From positions 248,001 through 312,000 of the forward strand of contig NZ_PJAQ01000017.1 in assembly GCF_002836775.1 (NCBI RefSeq): 64,000 nt of DNA. The letters are read 5' to 3'. The notes beneath the pieces are model-generated. The model did no database searches and was not told the DNA's origin. It was given only the letters and a program-made list of their open reading frames with translations. Below, one piece after another: positions 1 through 9,153 of the stretch (its first letter is position 1; the number at the start of each line of letters is the position of its first letter). A program made the translations under genes and the position numbers. The DNA comes from Colwellia sp. 12G3 (GTDB lineage: Bacteria > Pseudomonadota > Gammaproteobacteria > Enterobacterales > Alteromonadaceae).

Positions 1-432
1 TGGGTGGATACCGTGCATTTTGCCATGGAAAACTTTAAAGATGAAAGTTTTATCAGCCAATATTTATCACCCAAACTAATACGTGATTTTAAGCTGTTTC
101 ACATCCATGATGATAGCGATAATAATTATGTTGAAATTGGCGCTATTCATAATGAACAAGGATATAAGAAAGTTCGTCACAATCTCGCCAATCAGTATAA
201 CCTGAGTAATATCGAGGTAAATATTCAAATAGTTGATGCTAATATAGATGGTGACAGAGCGTTAACCCTCAGATATACACCACACAACGATGTAGAGCTA
301 GGGAAGTCAAAAGACGAAGTATTAAAACATCTACATTATTTATGGCACTTTGACGTTAAGATTATCCAAGAAACTAAATCAGGGGAGGACAAAGTGATTG
401 CCAGCTGCCCACAAAAAAAGAAAGACGATTAA
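1..432 (+). CDS. ycgB: SpoVR/YcgB family protein, C-terminal part (5' end outside window)
   Basis: The reading frame is open from the first base (W-V-D-T-V-H...) and ends at TAA, so this is the last ~143 residues of a longer protein. The tail strongly resembles the C-terminus of E. coli YcgB: a 'NFKDESFISQYLSPK' block, then 'YNLSNIEVNIQI' and 'GDRALTLRY', then 'VLKHLHYLWHFDV'. SpoVR/YcgB proteins are about 500 residues long, cytoplasmic, and of poorly defined role; the name comes from a Bacillus spore cortex phenotype. The gene converges on fadR with a strong shared terminator between them. The ycgB-fadR neighbourhood is also found in E. coli, which supports the call. Confidence 0.9.
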   Translation, partial: WVDTVHFAMENFKDESFISQYLSPKLIRDFKLFHIHDDSDNNYVEIGAIHNEQGYKKVRHNLANQYNLSNIEVNIQIVDANIDGDRALTLRYTPHNDVELGKSKDEVLKHLHYLWHFDVKIIQETKSGEDKVIASCPQKKKDD

Positions 433-459
433 TACCAATAGGATTAATCATCTTTCTTT
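417..459. terminator. Bidirectional terminator between ycgB and fadR
   Basis: A 17-bp inverted repeat with one mismatch (417-433 and 443-459) surrounds a 9-nt loop. The left arm is A-rich and the right arm ends in TCTTTCTTT, so it can terminate both converging transcripts. It overlaps the stop codon of the ycgB-like gene. Confidence 0.7.
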
Positions 460-484
460 ACATTTATAAGGGATATTTCAATTA

Positions 485-1198
485 CTAGTCTTCAGATAAC
501 TCTTTTAATACATCATCCTTTAATTCACTCCAAAGCGCGCCGGAGTCAATACCGTATTTTCGTACTGCGAATATAGCACCATCAAAATCATTAGCTTGAG
601 CCAATTCTATTAACGCTTGGTAATAAGCTTTCGTTATTTCACGTCCTCTAGGATGAGCAAAATATAAATTACCAATTCGTGAATGCAACCCACTCAAACC
701 ATTGAGTATTAATAGATAGATTGAATTTCCTGAGGCAACAACCAAATCTTTATTTAGCTGGTAATCAAACAAGGAAAAAGCTTCACCTGTGTCTTCAATA
801 TTCAGATAACCCTTGAGGTTTTCGATTGTTTTTTCGGGATTATTTTTTATTGCGCCACGGATATATATAGCACTGATATTGGTGCGTGCTGATAATAGGT
901 TATCAACTAAATCAGGAATGCCATCTTGATCTAATTGTGCCAACGTTTCCAGGATATTTAAACTCGATGTTTCCCAAAAATTATTTACTTTAGTTGGCTT
1001 ACCATGTCGGATAGTTAACCAGCCATCTCTGGCTAATCGTTGTAATACTTCTCTAAGTGTAGTTCGAGTGACCCCTATAAGTTCAGAGAGTTCACGCTCG
1101 GCAGGCAATATAGATCCAGGAGGAAAACCACCATTCCAAATAGATTCAACGATATATTGTTCCGCAAATCCTGCTGGGCTTTTAGCTTTAATGACCAT
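485..1198 (-). CDS. fadR: FadR, fatty-acid-responsive GntR-family regulator
   Basis: This 237-residue protein has a GntR-type winged helix at residues ~10-75 containing '[20 protein letters not shown]' and '[14 protein letters not shown]', nearly identical to E. coli FadR (239 residues). The rest is the all-helical acyl-CoA-binding domain. In the family, FadR represses beta-oxidation genes and activates unsaturated fatty acid synthesis, and long-chain acyl-CoA releases it from DNA. It is monocistronic on the minus strand, convergent with ycgB and divergent from nhaD. I see no clear FadR operator in the 458 bases upstream, so autoregulation cannot be claimed. Confidence 0.95.
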   Translation of the reverse strand: MVIKAKSPAGFAEQYIVESIWNGGFPPGSILPAERELSELIGVTRTTLREVLQRLARDGWLTIRHGKPTKVNNFWETSSLNILETLAQLDQDGIPDLVDNLLSARTNISAIYIRGAIKNNPEKTIENLKGYLNIEDTGEAFSLFDYQLNKDLVVASGNSIYLLILNGLSGLHSRIGNLYFAHPRGREITKAYYQALIELAQANDFDGAIFAVRKYGIDSGALWSELKDDVLKELSED

Positions 1199-1656
1199 TG
1201 ACTATAGTTACCTGATAATATGAATAAGGATTGATTTCCGAACAGATTGTACCAGAAGTAGACTTATGTACAAGAGTGATAAAGCTACAAACACCTTGGA
1301 TATTACCACTTAGATTAAGATTTCAGCGTAACTAAAGAGTCTATAGAGCTTTCAATAAGCTTTTTCAATCGTACGACAGTGATTTTTATCAAATGTCAGA
1401 CACGATAATTACAGATACATGAAGTATTTTAGTGAAAAAGGAGCCTGTGAGTGAACACCTCAGATTAAATCTAGTGCTTGGCTACAATTAACAAACTACA
1501 GTTTGCTTGTTATAAATCAAACTGATGGTTGTTATCAATAAAATCAATACAATTCAACAGCATTTTTGTGTCAATTAGTAAAAAATTTGTTAGTATTCAA
1601 GCCGAATAATAATTGCTAAATTAGCATATAACTTTACATTCCATTTAGAGAATAAC
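1199..1656. other. Divergent intergenic region fadR/nhaD
   Basis: This 458-base AT-rich stretch has no convincing gene. It must hold the fadR (minus) and nhaD (plus) promoters. A 14-bp inverted repeat, CAAACT-AC-AGTTTG, lies at 1492-1505, about 150 bases before nhaD, and is a possible regulator site. No clear sigma-70 pair stands out. Confidence 0.4.
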
Positions 1657-3057
1657 ATGAAACCACTTGTATACGTTTTACTGGCGTTATCAGCAGTGCT
1701 TTTTCCAAGCATGGCTTTTGCCTCAGAGGCAGCACACCAGAGTATCGATTTGACCAATCATTGGATAGGCTATACCGCTATTGCTATTTTTGTTTTAGCC
1801 TACACCCTAGTTATTTTAGAAGAACAATTACATTTAAGAAAATCAAAACCAGTATTACTTGCTGCAGGCCTTATTTGGATTTTAATTGCTGCATATTATA
1901 GCGCTAACGGTATGCCCCATGCGGCAGAAGTAGCTATTCGCCATAATTTTCTTGAGTATGCAGAGCTATTTTTCTTCTTATTAGTTGCCATGACTTATAT
2001 CAATGCGCTGTTAGAGCGAGATGTTTTTAATTCACTTCGTGACTGGTTAGTACAAAAAGGCTTCAGCTATAGAGCTCTATTTTGGATAACAGGTATTTTA
2101 GCGTTCTTTATTTCTCCTATAGCAGACAACCTTACAACGGCATTAATCATGTGTGCTGTGGTACTAGCTGTTGGCAAAGATGAACCGAAATTCATTGCAA
2201 TGAGCTGCATAAACATTGTTGTTGGTGCAAACGCTGGTGGTGCATTTAGCCCATTTGGTGACATCACTACGTTAATGGTTTGGCAAAAAGGTATGGTTCA
2301 ATTTTCTGAATTCTTCCACCTCTTCTTACCCTCTGTTGTAAACTTTGTTATACCTGCGTTTATTATGCAGTTCTTTTTACCTACTGGTAAACCAAATTCA
2401 ACCTCAAGCGAAATAACACCAATCAAAAAAGGTGGTTTAACCATCGTTGGTTTATTTATATTAACTATTATTACTGCCGTATGTTTCCATAACTTCCTAC
2501 ATTTACCTCCTGTATTTGGCATGATGCTAGGTTTAGCTTATTTGAAATTCTTTGGTTATTACATTCGTAGATCTGGCCAAGGTGAAATCGACCATTCAGA
2601 TCTACCAACTAGCCATAAAATTGAAGATGACTTTGATATTTTCGATAAAATAGCCAAAGCAGAATGGGACACCTTATTCTTCTTTTATGGTGTTATCCTT
2701 GCTGTTGGTGGTTTAGGCTTCCTTGGTTACCTTGGTATGGCATCAGAATTCATGTACGGTGAATTGGGTGCTACCAACGCCAACATTTTAGTGGGTCTAT
2801 TATCTGCCATTGTTGACAACATCCCGGTCATGTTTGCAGTATTAACAATGAACCCTGAAATGTCGCACACTCAGTGGTTATTAGTAACATTAACAGCGGG
2901 TGTTGGTGGTAGTCTATTATCTGTCGGCTCTGCTGCCGGTGTTGCATTAATGGGTCAAGCAAGAGGGTATTATACTTTCTTCAGTCATCTAAAATGGACT
3001 CCAGTGATAGCCCTAGGTTACGCTGCCAGTATTTATGTGCACTTACTGATAAACTAA
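1657..3057 (+). CDS. nhaD: NhaD-type Na+/H+ antiporter
   Basis: This 466-residue polytopic inner-membrane protein starts with a cleavable-looking signal segment (residues 1-24, ending 'PSMAFAS') and then has about a dozen hydrophobic segments. Family signatures are visible: 'SPIADNLTTALIM' (~153-165), 'NAGGAFSPFGDITTLMVW' (~192-209) and a later 'VDNIPVMFAVLTMNP'. The Asp-Asn pairs are expected ion-path residues of the ion transporter superfamily. NhaD exports Na+ (and Li+) for protons, as marine bacteria need. The ATG follows a weak 'TAGAGAATAAC' ribosome site. It sits between fadR and dsbB, where E. coli carries the unrelated antiporter nhaB. Confidence 0.92.
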   Translation: MKPLVYVLLALSAVLFPSMAFASEAAHQSIDLTNHWIGYTAIAIFVLAYTLVILEEQLHLRKSKPVLLAAGLIWILIAAYYSANGMPHAAEVAIRHNFLEYAELFFFLLVAMTYINALLERDVFNSLRDWLVQKGFSYRALFWITGILAFFISPIADNLTTALIMCAVVLAVGKDEPKFIAMSCINIVVGANAGGAFSPFGDITTLMVWQKGMVQFSEFFHLFLPSVVNFVIPAFIMQFFLPTGKPNSTSSEITPIKKGGLTIVGLFILTIITAVCFHNFLHLPPVFGMMLGLAYLKFFGYYIRRSGQGEIDHSDLPTSHKIEDDFDIFDKIAKAEWDTLFFFYGVILAVGGLGFLGYLGMASEFMYGELGATNANILVGLLSAIVDNIPVMFAVLTMNPEMSHTQWLLVTLTAGVGGSLLSVGSAAGVALMGQARGYYTFFSHLKWTPVIALGYAASIYVHLLIN

Positions 3058-3138
3058 TAACCCGTAACAAGTTATTACATAAATAATGTAAGCTTAAAGC
3101 AAAGAAATACTCAATCGGTTATTTCTTCATGCTACCCT

Positions 3139-3172
3139 TAAAAAGCTTCTAGTTTGCTAGAGGCTTTTTTAT
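3139..3172 (+). terminator. Rho-independent terminator after nhaD
   Basis: A 12-bp stem with one G-T wobble (3141-3152 and 3157-3168), a TTTG loop and a following T-run ending at about 3172 lie between nhaD and dsbB. Confidence 0.8.
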
Positions 3173-3194
3173 TGAAAATTTTCGAGGATCTTTC

Positions 3195-3713
3195 GTGAAC
3201 TACTTAAGCAATATAACTACCAGCCAAAGGCCATGGCTATTACTGGCAGCCTCCGCATTGGGTCTAGAGCTATCCGCTTTATATTTCCAGTATGTACTAG
3301 GTCTAGCCCCTTGTATCATGTGTGTCTATCAACGGCTTGCTATTTTGACTCTTTTTTTCGCTGGTGCTATTGGCACTATAGGACATAAAAATATACTTGC
3401 TAGAACTTTGGCTTATGCTTTATGGGCCACTAGCGCAATTTGGGGACTTATCATTGCGTTAGAGCATGTTGAAATGCAAAAAAATAGCGGCTCACTGTTC
3501 TTTAGTTGTGAATTTATACCTAACTTCCCTACTTGGGCTCCTCTACATGAGTGGATCCCATTTTTATTTGAAGCTACCGGGGATTGTGGCGAGATAAGTT
3601 GGCAATTTTTCAATTACAGCATGCCACAGTGGATGGTTGTTGTTTATTCATTATATACCGCGGTGTTCGCCCTAGTGTTTATCAACCGTCTCGCTTGTGC
3701 AAAAAAACCATAA
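3195..3713 (+). CDS. dsbB: DsbB, disulfide bond formation quinone reductase
   Basis: This 172-residue inner-membrane protein with four hydrophobic segments reoxidises periplasmic DsbA and passes electrons to quinone. Both redox pairs are present: C40/C43 in '[11 protein letters not shown]' and the periplasmic-loop pair C105/C131. The start is GTG with a 'GAGG' ribosome site nine bases upstream. The position next to fadR and an Na+/H+ antiporter matches the E. coli order. A terminator precedes it, so it is probably transcribed on its own. Confidence 0.95.
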   Translation: MNYLSNITTSQRPWLLLAASALGLELSALYFQYVLGLAPCIMCVYQRLAILTLFFAGAIGTIGHKNILARTLAYALWATSAIWGLIIALEHVEMQKNSGSLFFSCEFIPNFPTWAPLHEWIPFLFEATGDCGEISWQFFNYSMPQWMVVVYSLYTAVFALVFINRLACAKKP

Positions 3714-3735
3714 ATCCAGTAGCAATCAAAATTAT

Positions 3736-3780
3736 AAGAGAATACGCTATTCTTAATTATTAGTGTATTCTCTTCTTTTA
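3736..3780 (+). terminator. Terminator after dsbB
   Basis: A perfect 10-bp stem, AAGAGAATAC (3736-3745) with GTATTCTCTT (3765-3774), is followed by a T-rich tract. Confidence 0.65.
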
Positions 3781-3804
3781 CAGTTTTATTGTGGAGTATT
3801 GTAA

Positions 3805-4965
3805 TTGCCAACATTTTACTTAACCCTCCTCTCCCTTCTATTAGTTACTTTTAGTGCATTCACTGTAAATGCTAAATCTGAAAAAATAGAATCTGCTCAA
3901 GTAAAAAATATAAAACTAGGTATGTCTAATGCCCTTAGTGGTCCAACGTCCGACTTAGGCAAAGAGCTAAAAAAAGGTGCAAACACCTATTTTAGTCACC
4001 TAAATAAACATGGAGGCATACATGGTAGATCTGTTGAAATTATTAGCCTCGATGATGGTTATGAACCACATAACACCGTAATAAATACCAAGAAACTTAT
4101 TGATGAGCAAGTATTAGCGTTATTTGGTTACGTTGGTACTCCTACCTCTTACGCTATAATGCCCATAATAATCAAAAGTAAAATCCCCTACCTTATGCCA
4201 TTTACTGGCGCCGACTTCTTACGAACACCTGTAAATGCTAATATATTTAACTTACGAGCGAGTTATTACCAAGAAATAGAGGCCCAGATTGAGTACTTAA
4301 TAACCGTAAAAAAATATAATAAAATAGCCCTAGTAATTCAAGCTGATGAGTTTGGCTTAACGGCACAAAGAGCTATTAATAAAATACTCAGCAATAAAAA
4401 ACTAGCAACCGTGCTTACTACTCGTTACCGAAGAAATAGTAATGATATTAAAGCTGCGTTAACCCAATTGGCTGCGCAACCTCTAGATGCTGTTATTTTT
4501 GTTGGTACCTATCAACCCTTTATACACTTGATAAATTTAGCTCATCAACAAGATTTAGATGTATTGTTTACCAGTCTTTCATTTATTGGCAGTCATAATT
4601 TACTCAATCAAATACCATTCTCTAGTAGAGTTCTCTTAAGTGAAGTGATGCCCGAACCTAATGATTGTAATTGGCAACTATGCCAACAATTTATAACGGA
4701 TATGAGAAGCGCTGGCCATACAGAGTTAAATAGAATCCAGCTAGAAGGTTATTTAAACGCCTTTGTTTTTAGCCAAGTAGCTAAACAGTGCAAAGGTAAC
4801 TTAAGTAGACAATGTCTATTAAAGCAGTTTGAGCAGTTTAGCTATCAAGATAATACTCTAAACATTAGTTTTAGACGTGATAATAACCAAGGTGTACAGC
4901 AAGTCTATTTTTCTTTTAGTAAAGCCATTAAAAATTCTGTACTAACGTCTTCCCTTACTCACTGA
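3805..4965 (+). CDS. Periplasmic ligand-binding protein, LivJ/LivK-like (Peripla_BP_6), orphan
   Basis: This 386-residue protein has an N-terminal signal peptide (~residues 1-23, 'LLLVTFSAFTVNA') and a type-1 periplasmic-binding fold: 'LGMSNALSGPTSDLG' at the start of lobe 1, 'GGIHGRSVEIISLDDGYEP', and 'ALFGYVGTPTSYA'. Relatives bind branched-chain amino acids, amides or short fatty acids; the ligand here cannot be told. The start is TTG with GGAG nine bases upstream, chosen because it gives a complete signal peptide. No ABC permease or ATPase lies nearby, so it may serve a distant transporter or a sensor. Its 3' end overlaps the convergent exporter gene by 24 bases. Confidence 0.75.
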   Translation: MPTFYLTLLSLLLVTFSAFTVNAKSEKIESAQVKNIKLGMSNALSGPTSDLGKELKKGANTYFSHLNKHGGIHGRSVEIISLDDGYEPHNTVINTKKLIDEQVLALFGYVGTPTSYAIMPIIIKSKIPYLMPFTGADFLRTPVNANIFNLRASYYQEIEAQIEYLITVKKYNKIALVIQADEFGLTAQRAINKILSNKKLATVLTTRYRRNSNDIKAALTQLAAQPLDAVIFVGTYQPFIHLINLAHQQDLDVLFTSLSFIGSHNLLNQIPFSSRVLLSEVMPEPNDCNWQLCQQFITDMRSAGHTELNRIQLEGYLNAFVFSQVAKQCKGNLSRQCLLKQFEQFSYQDNTLNISFRRDNNQGVQQVYFSFSKAIKNSVLTSSLTH

Positions 4966-5838
4966 CCATGTTTCAAAAATAGCGGCACTAATCACTAATA
5001 GCCCCCCGATCATCGTTAATATGTCAGAACGTTCATGTAAAAGTAAAAATGCTAACACGCTGCCGTACAGTGGCTGTAAACAAGAGATTAACCCTGCTGT
5101 TGTGGCCGATAAATGCCGTAAACTCGACGCAAATAAAGCGTGAGGTATTGCGGTAAAAACCATCCCTACTAATAAAAGCAATAACCAATCACTCTCTGTT
5201 ACCTGGCTTGGCGGTACCTCAACAAAAAGACACAGCATCAAACAGGCAACTAATGTTTGATACAACATAGTATGAGGTCCAGAATAATGAGAAAAATAAT
5301 TTTTATGAAGGATGTTTCTTAATGCAAAAAATACTGCTGAAATGATTCCGGTTACAATACCTAACGTTATTTGATTACCAAAACTAACTTCTGGTATTAA
5401 CAATACAATACCGATAACAACCATTAACGCCGTAATCATGTCTTTTACTTTCGGAACAGTTTTATTAAATAATGGTTCAATAAAAACGGTGATAACGGGA
5501 TAAGTAAAGAAAGCTATGATGCCAACAGTGACCCCTGCCATTTGCATTCCTGCAAAATAAGTTACCCAATGTATGCCGACTACACACCCTAACAAGATGG
5601 CGATACCATAGTCTTTCATACTTGCTAAGGTAAGCTGTTTTTTTTGTAACGTTAATAGAACAAACAGTGCTAAGGCGGCTATACCCGTTCGATAAACGGT
5701 AATATCAAGGGCAGGTAAACCAATAAGTTTAGAAAATAGCGCAGTACCGCCGAAGAGGAATACTGCGATGTGTAAATAAAGCAAGCTTTGCTGTTCAGCT
5801 TTAATTAGAGAGAACGTTTGGGAGGTACTTTTCATCAT
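4942..5838 (-). CDS. EamA/DMT-superfamily transporter
   Basis: This 298-residue protein has ten hydrophobic segments arranged as two EamA repeats, for example 'FLFGGTALFSKLIGLPALDI' in the first and 'ISAVFFALRNILHK' in the second. DMT proteins of this type export amino acids or other metabolites across the inner membrane; the substrate is unknown. It starts 26 bases after the stop of ycgN and looks like the last gene of the minus-strand run that begins at trpH. Its 3' end overlaps the convergent binding-protein gene with no room for a conventional terminator. Confidence 0.85.
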   Translation of the reverse strand: MMKSTSQTFSLIKAEQQSLLYLHIAVFLFGGTALFSKLIGLPALDITVYRTGIAALALFVLLTLQKKQLTLASMKDYGIAILLGCVVGIHWVTYFAGMQMAGVTVGIIAFFTYPVITVFIEPLFNKTVPKVKDMITALMVVIGIVLLIPEVSFGNQITLGIVTGIISAVFFALRNILHKNYFSHYSGPHTMLYQTLVACLMLCLFVEVPPSQVTESDWLLLLLVGMVFTAIPHALFASSLRHLSATTAGLISCLQPLYGSVLAFLLLHERSDILTMIGGLLVISAAIFETWSVSKGRR

Positions 5839-5863
5839 GAACGATACATTATTAAAGTTTTAC

Positions 5864-6385
5864 TTAATCAATATCATTCAGTGGCCAAATAACGATATGA
5901 TCTTCAAAGTTCTCAATACTCACGGCATTATCTTTGACTATTTTTCCTCTTACCGACATACCCGCTTTATGCATAGCTGACTTTTTACCATTATTGAGTA
6001 AAGGATGCCACGACGGCATACCTCGCCCTTCTTGTAAGCGACGATAGGTACAACTTGGAGGCATAAAAAATACCGCATCTATATTTTCTTGTGTTAAACG
6101 AACACAATCAGGTACTAACGTGGTGCGTTGCTCATATTTAGAACATTGGCAAGACTTCTCATTAAGTAAGTGACAAGCAATATTAGAGTAATAAATGTGC
6201 TCACCTTCATTTATGTGATCGGTCGGTAAAAGCTCCGAGGCTTCATCCGTATTCTCATCATCAATAAACTTATTTAAACAACATTTAGCACAGCCATCGC
6301 ATAAGGACTCCCATTCAGGGCGAGTCATATCGGCTAAGGTTTTAGTTTGCCAAAAAGGCTGTTTTTCTGTGTTTTTATCGTTCAT
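5864..6385 (-). CDS. ycgN: YcgN family cysteine-cluster protein (UPF0260)
   Basis: This 173-residue soluble protein carries the family cysteine pattern: C29, C32, C35 and C36 in 'CDGCAKCC', then C71, C79, C81, C94 and C112. 'LVPDCVRLT' and 'MPPSCTYRRLQEGRGMPSWH' are typical of the family. Such clustering suggests a metal or Fe-S site. The YkgJ/YcgN families have no firmly established function. It lies in a minus-strand cluster with ycgL and a lytic transglycosylase, as in other gammaproteobacteria. Confidence 0.9.
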   Translation of the reverse strand: MNDKNTEKQPFWQTKTLADMTRPEWESLCDGCAKCCLNKFIDDENTDEASELLPTDHINEGEHIYYSNIACHLLNEKSCQCSKYEQRTTLVPDCVRLTQENIDAVFFMPPSCTYRRLQEGRGMPSWHPLLNNGKKSAMHKAGMSVRGKIVKDNAVSIENFEDHIVIWPLNDID

Positions 6386-6469
6386 TTACTACTACTTACT
6401 TTACGAATGAATTGTCGAATGGATTTACTTAAATTTATTAACGAGTTTTCTAGTCAATGTCTTAATAAA

Positions 6470-7513
6470 TCACTCGATAGGTGGAAACTTAATACGATCA
6501 GATAAATGGCCAACTGAGCTGACAAAATAATATGATAAGTTCCAGTGCATTAAACTCTTATAGTTATCATAAGCAAGATATACACGGCCATTTTTATCAT
6601 CTGGAAAAACTAGCGCGGCTTTAATATCAACATTAGGCAAATTAGTACCATCTGTACGCCTCACGCCTAATGCTTGCCATTGTGCGAGAGTTTTTTCTGT
6701 TTCAGACCATGCTTTTAGCCAGTTTTTTCGACTACCGGTATTTTTTGGAATGGCTAATGTATAGTCAAAGCTTTTTGGTAACTTAACTTGACGACCCCAA
6801 GTAAGTTCATCACTCCAGCCTTCTTTTTGTAAATAATTTGCCATAGATGAAAAAACATCGGCTTGGTTTTGCCAAATATCCTTTTTACCATCACCGTCGC
6901 CATCAACAGCATATCCTAAAAAGGAGGTTGGCATAAATTGATTTTGCCCCATAGCCCCTGCCCATGAACCTTTCATATTTTCACTACTAATATGACCTTC
7001 ATCTAATATAGTCAATGCTGCCATCAGTTGTTTTTTGAAGAACGTTTCACGTCGCCCTTCATAAGCTAATGTTGCTAAAGCAGAGATTACATTATAGCCA
7101 CCGGTAAACTTACCAAAATTAGTTTCAAGCCCCCATAAAGCGATAATAAAACGCGGTTGTACTTGATATTTCTCACCTATTTGATTTAACAGTACTCGGT
7201 GTTCTTTATATAAAGCCCTCGCTTTATCTACTTTCCACTTTGGTACCCGCTTAGGTAGATAAGTATCCAGCGTTTCCACATTTTCAGGCTGACTTCTATC
7301 TGCTGTAACCGCACGTTTGTGAAAGGTAACTTGAGCAAAGCTATCATTAACTAAATTTTCGCTAAAACCTTTTGCTAATGCCTCTGCCTTGAGTTGCACC
7401 ACATACTTAGCAAAACCTTCTTCGGTAAGTTCTACTTCTGCAGCGATTGATTGATTAATTACACCAAGCGTAATAAGGGCCGACAAAGCAACCGTTTTGA
7501 TTAGACACATCAT
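6470..7513 (-). CDS. Periplasmic lytic murein transglycosylase (MltB-related)
   Basis: This 347-residue protein has a signal peptide (~1-25, ending 'SIAAE') and no lipobox cysteine, so it is likely soluble in the periplasm. The catalytic motif 'LWGLETNFGKFTGG' places the acid/base glutamate at E130. 'GAMGQNQFMPTSFLGYAVDG' and the following Asp-rich 'DGDGDGKKDIW' are typical of MltB-type (SLT_2) enzymes. These cleave glycan strands to 1,6-anhydro-muropeptides during wall turnover. No C-terminal peptidoglycan-binding domain is visible. The start overlaps the end of ycgL by four bases, so the two are probably translationally coupled. Confidence 0.88.
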   Translation of the reverse strand: MMCLIKTVALSALITLGVINQSIAAEVELTEEGFAKYVVQLKAEALAKGFSENLVNDSFAQVTFHKRAVTADRSQPENVETLDTYLPKRVPKWKVDKARALYKEHRVLLNQIGEKYQVQPRFIIALWGLETNFGKFTGGYNVISALATLAYEGRRETFFKKQLMAALTILDEGHISSENMKGSWAGAMGQNQFMPTSFLGYAVDGDGDGKKDIWQNQADVFSSMANYLQKEGWSDELTWGRQVKLPKSFDYTLAIPKNTGSRKNWLKAWSETEKTLAQWQALGVRRTDGTNLPNVDIKAALVFPDDKNGRVYLAYDNYKSLMHWNLSYYFVSSVGHLSDRIKFPPIE

Positions 7514-7806
7514 TCAAAATCTCCTTGTCCTTTTTTAGCGATCATAGCTGCTTTATGCTCTTTTAATAAATCTTCAGGTGGTGGTGGTAATTGTAAATAA
7601 TAACCTTGTTCAACTAGGCTGACTTTTACTTTTTCTAAGTCAGCCATAGCGAGTTTACTTTTAGTGGCTAAATTGATTAATGTAACTAAATTTGGCGTAC
7701 CAAACATTTTCATCAATTCATCAGGAACATCTGAGAATTCATCACGTTTATTAACAAAAAGGTAAGTTTGGGTTTTTCTGGTACTTTTATAAATAGCGCA
7801 TAGCAT
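7510..7806 (-). CDS. ycgL: YcgL domain protein
   Basis: This 98-residue protein begins 'MLCAIYKSTRKTQTYLFV' and contains 'FGTPNLVTLINL' and 'VEQGYYLQLPPPPEDLL', all diagnostic of the YcgL family. The family is small and cytoplasmic with an alpha/beta fold; its biochemical role is unknown. The gene overlaps the transglycosylase gene by four bases. It lies 187 bases downstream of rnd, consistent with the gammaproteobacterial order rnd-ycgL-ycgN. Confidence 0.92.
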   Translation of the reverse strand: MLCAIYKSTRKTQTYLFVNKRDEFSDVPDELMKMFGTPNLVTLINLATKSKLAMADLEKVKVSLVEQGYYLQLPPPPEDLLKEHKAAMIAKKGQGDFE

Positions 7807-7993
7807 AATGGAGACCTATAGGTAATTGAGAAATAGCGTAATACTACTCAGACTCATTCATGAATCTGTGTGGTACAAGTGTTCAATATATCATGAGCCA
7901 AGGGTGAACCCCATAGTGACTCAACGAAATATTGTTAACGAAAATGTACAATCAGAAGATAATTTACTATATAAAACAAAGAAAATTAATGAG

Positions 7994-9133
7994 TTACTTA
8001 TAACCTTGCTGAGCAAAATCTAATAAGGGTTGACCAAACAGTTGCTCACGCCAACTTGATAACAACTCAACTTTATTCGTACAACTACGTGCTCCATTAA
8101 GGTCAAAATACCACGTTAAAAATTGATTGATTTGCTTTTTTGAAGCAATGTTTTCTATAGCTAAGCCCTTATTCTCAGCTGCTACGACTAAGAAAGCTTT
8201 TACTTGTTTAAATATTTGTTTGTAACCTGGATATTCATCTAATCGATCAATTTTGTCAGGATAGGTACTTACGTCAGCTTTATCTGCTTGGTTTAATACT
8301 GCCAGCATAGCTTTGCCTTTGTGGCGAATATCTATTGCTTCAGCTCCCTCAAGCGTTGCCATAGCAATAACACTCTCGGGGTTATGCTGTGCTAATGCCA
8401 TCAACGTATGATCTTTTGCAACAAACCCAATAGGCAGGTCACGTTTTTTTGCTTGCTGAAAACGCCAACTTGCTAAGTATTTTAATAAATTTAACTGCTT
8501 AGGATTTAAACGCCAACTCATCTTAATATTAAGATACATTTCGTTTTCATCCATAGGCGTAAATTTTTTATCAATCATGCTCTGTGTTTCTAGCTTTGCG
8601 TAAGCTAAAAAACCAGCCTGAGTAATTTCGGCTAATAAACGAGGATATAGGTCAAACAAATGATCAACATCAGCACTTGCATAAGCCAGTTGTTTTTCAG
8701 TTAATGGCCTTCTAGTCCAATCAGTACGAGATTCCGATTTATCTAATTCAATGCCAGTGTAGTGGTTTACCATGGCTGCATAACCAAGTGACAAACCATG
8801 ACCTAAAAATGACATCATAATCTGACTATCAATTAAATTGACTGGTTTACAATTTCCTGCCGTTAAGAAAACTTCTAAATCTTCCGAACAAGCATGCAGC
8901 ACTTTAGTGATATTTTGGTTAGTGAGTAACGCCCAAAATGGTGTTAGATCATCAACAGCAATAGGATCAATAAGTGCTAATTGCTCTCCATCGCATACCT
9001 GAAGTAATCCTAACTTAGCATACAGAGTACGTGTACGAACAAACTCTGTATCTATGGCTAACACTTTAGCTTTAGCCAGTTGTTCACATAACTGGTTTAA
9101 GCTGTTTTGATCTTCAATTAATTGATAGTGCAT
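7994..9133 (-). CDS. rnd: Ribonuclease D
   Basis: This 379-residue 3'-5' exoribonuclease trims tRNA 3' ends and other structured RNAs. DEDDy catalytic residues are visible: D28 and E30 in 'LAIDTEFVR', D85 in 'HACSEDLEVF', and Y151/D155 in 'YASADVDHLFDLY'. A helical HRDC region follows at ~215-290 ('KYLASWRFQQAKKRDLPIGF'). The length matches E. coli Rnd (375). It follows rluB by 20 bases on the same strand and is probably cotranscribed with it. Confidence 0.95.
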   Translation of the reverse strand: MHYQLIEDQNSLNQLCEQLAKAKVLAIDTEFVRTRTLYAKLGLLQVCDGEQLALIDPIAVDDLTPFWALLTNQNITKVLHACSEDLEVFLTAGNCKPVNLIDSQIMMSFLGHGLSLGYAAMVNHYTGIELDKSESRTDWTRRPLTEKQLAYASADVDHLFDLYPRLLAEITQAGFLAYAKLETQSMIDKKFTPMDENEMYLNIKMSWRLNPKQLNLLKYLASWRFQQAKKRDLPIGFVAKDHTLMALAQHNPESVIAMATLEGAEAIDIRHKGKAMLAVLNQADKADVSTYPDKIDRLDEYPGYKQIFKQVKAFLVVAAENKGLAIENIASKKQINQFLTWYFDLNGARSCTNKVELLSSWREQLFGQPLLDFAQQGYK

Positions 9134-9153
9134 AATTTTGACTTCTACTACGG

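Noticed and set aside
7826..8023. A 65-codon plus-strand open frame in the ycgL-rnd gap
   Set aside because: It has no family resemblance and overlaps the 3' end of rnd; the ribosome site is poor.
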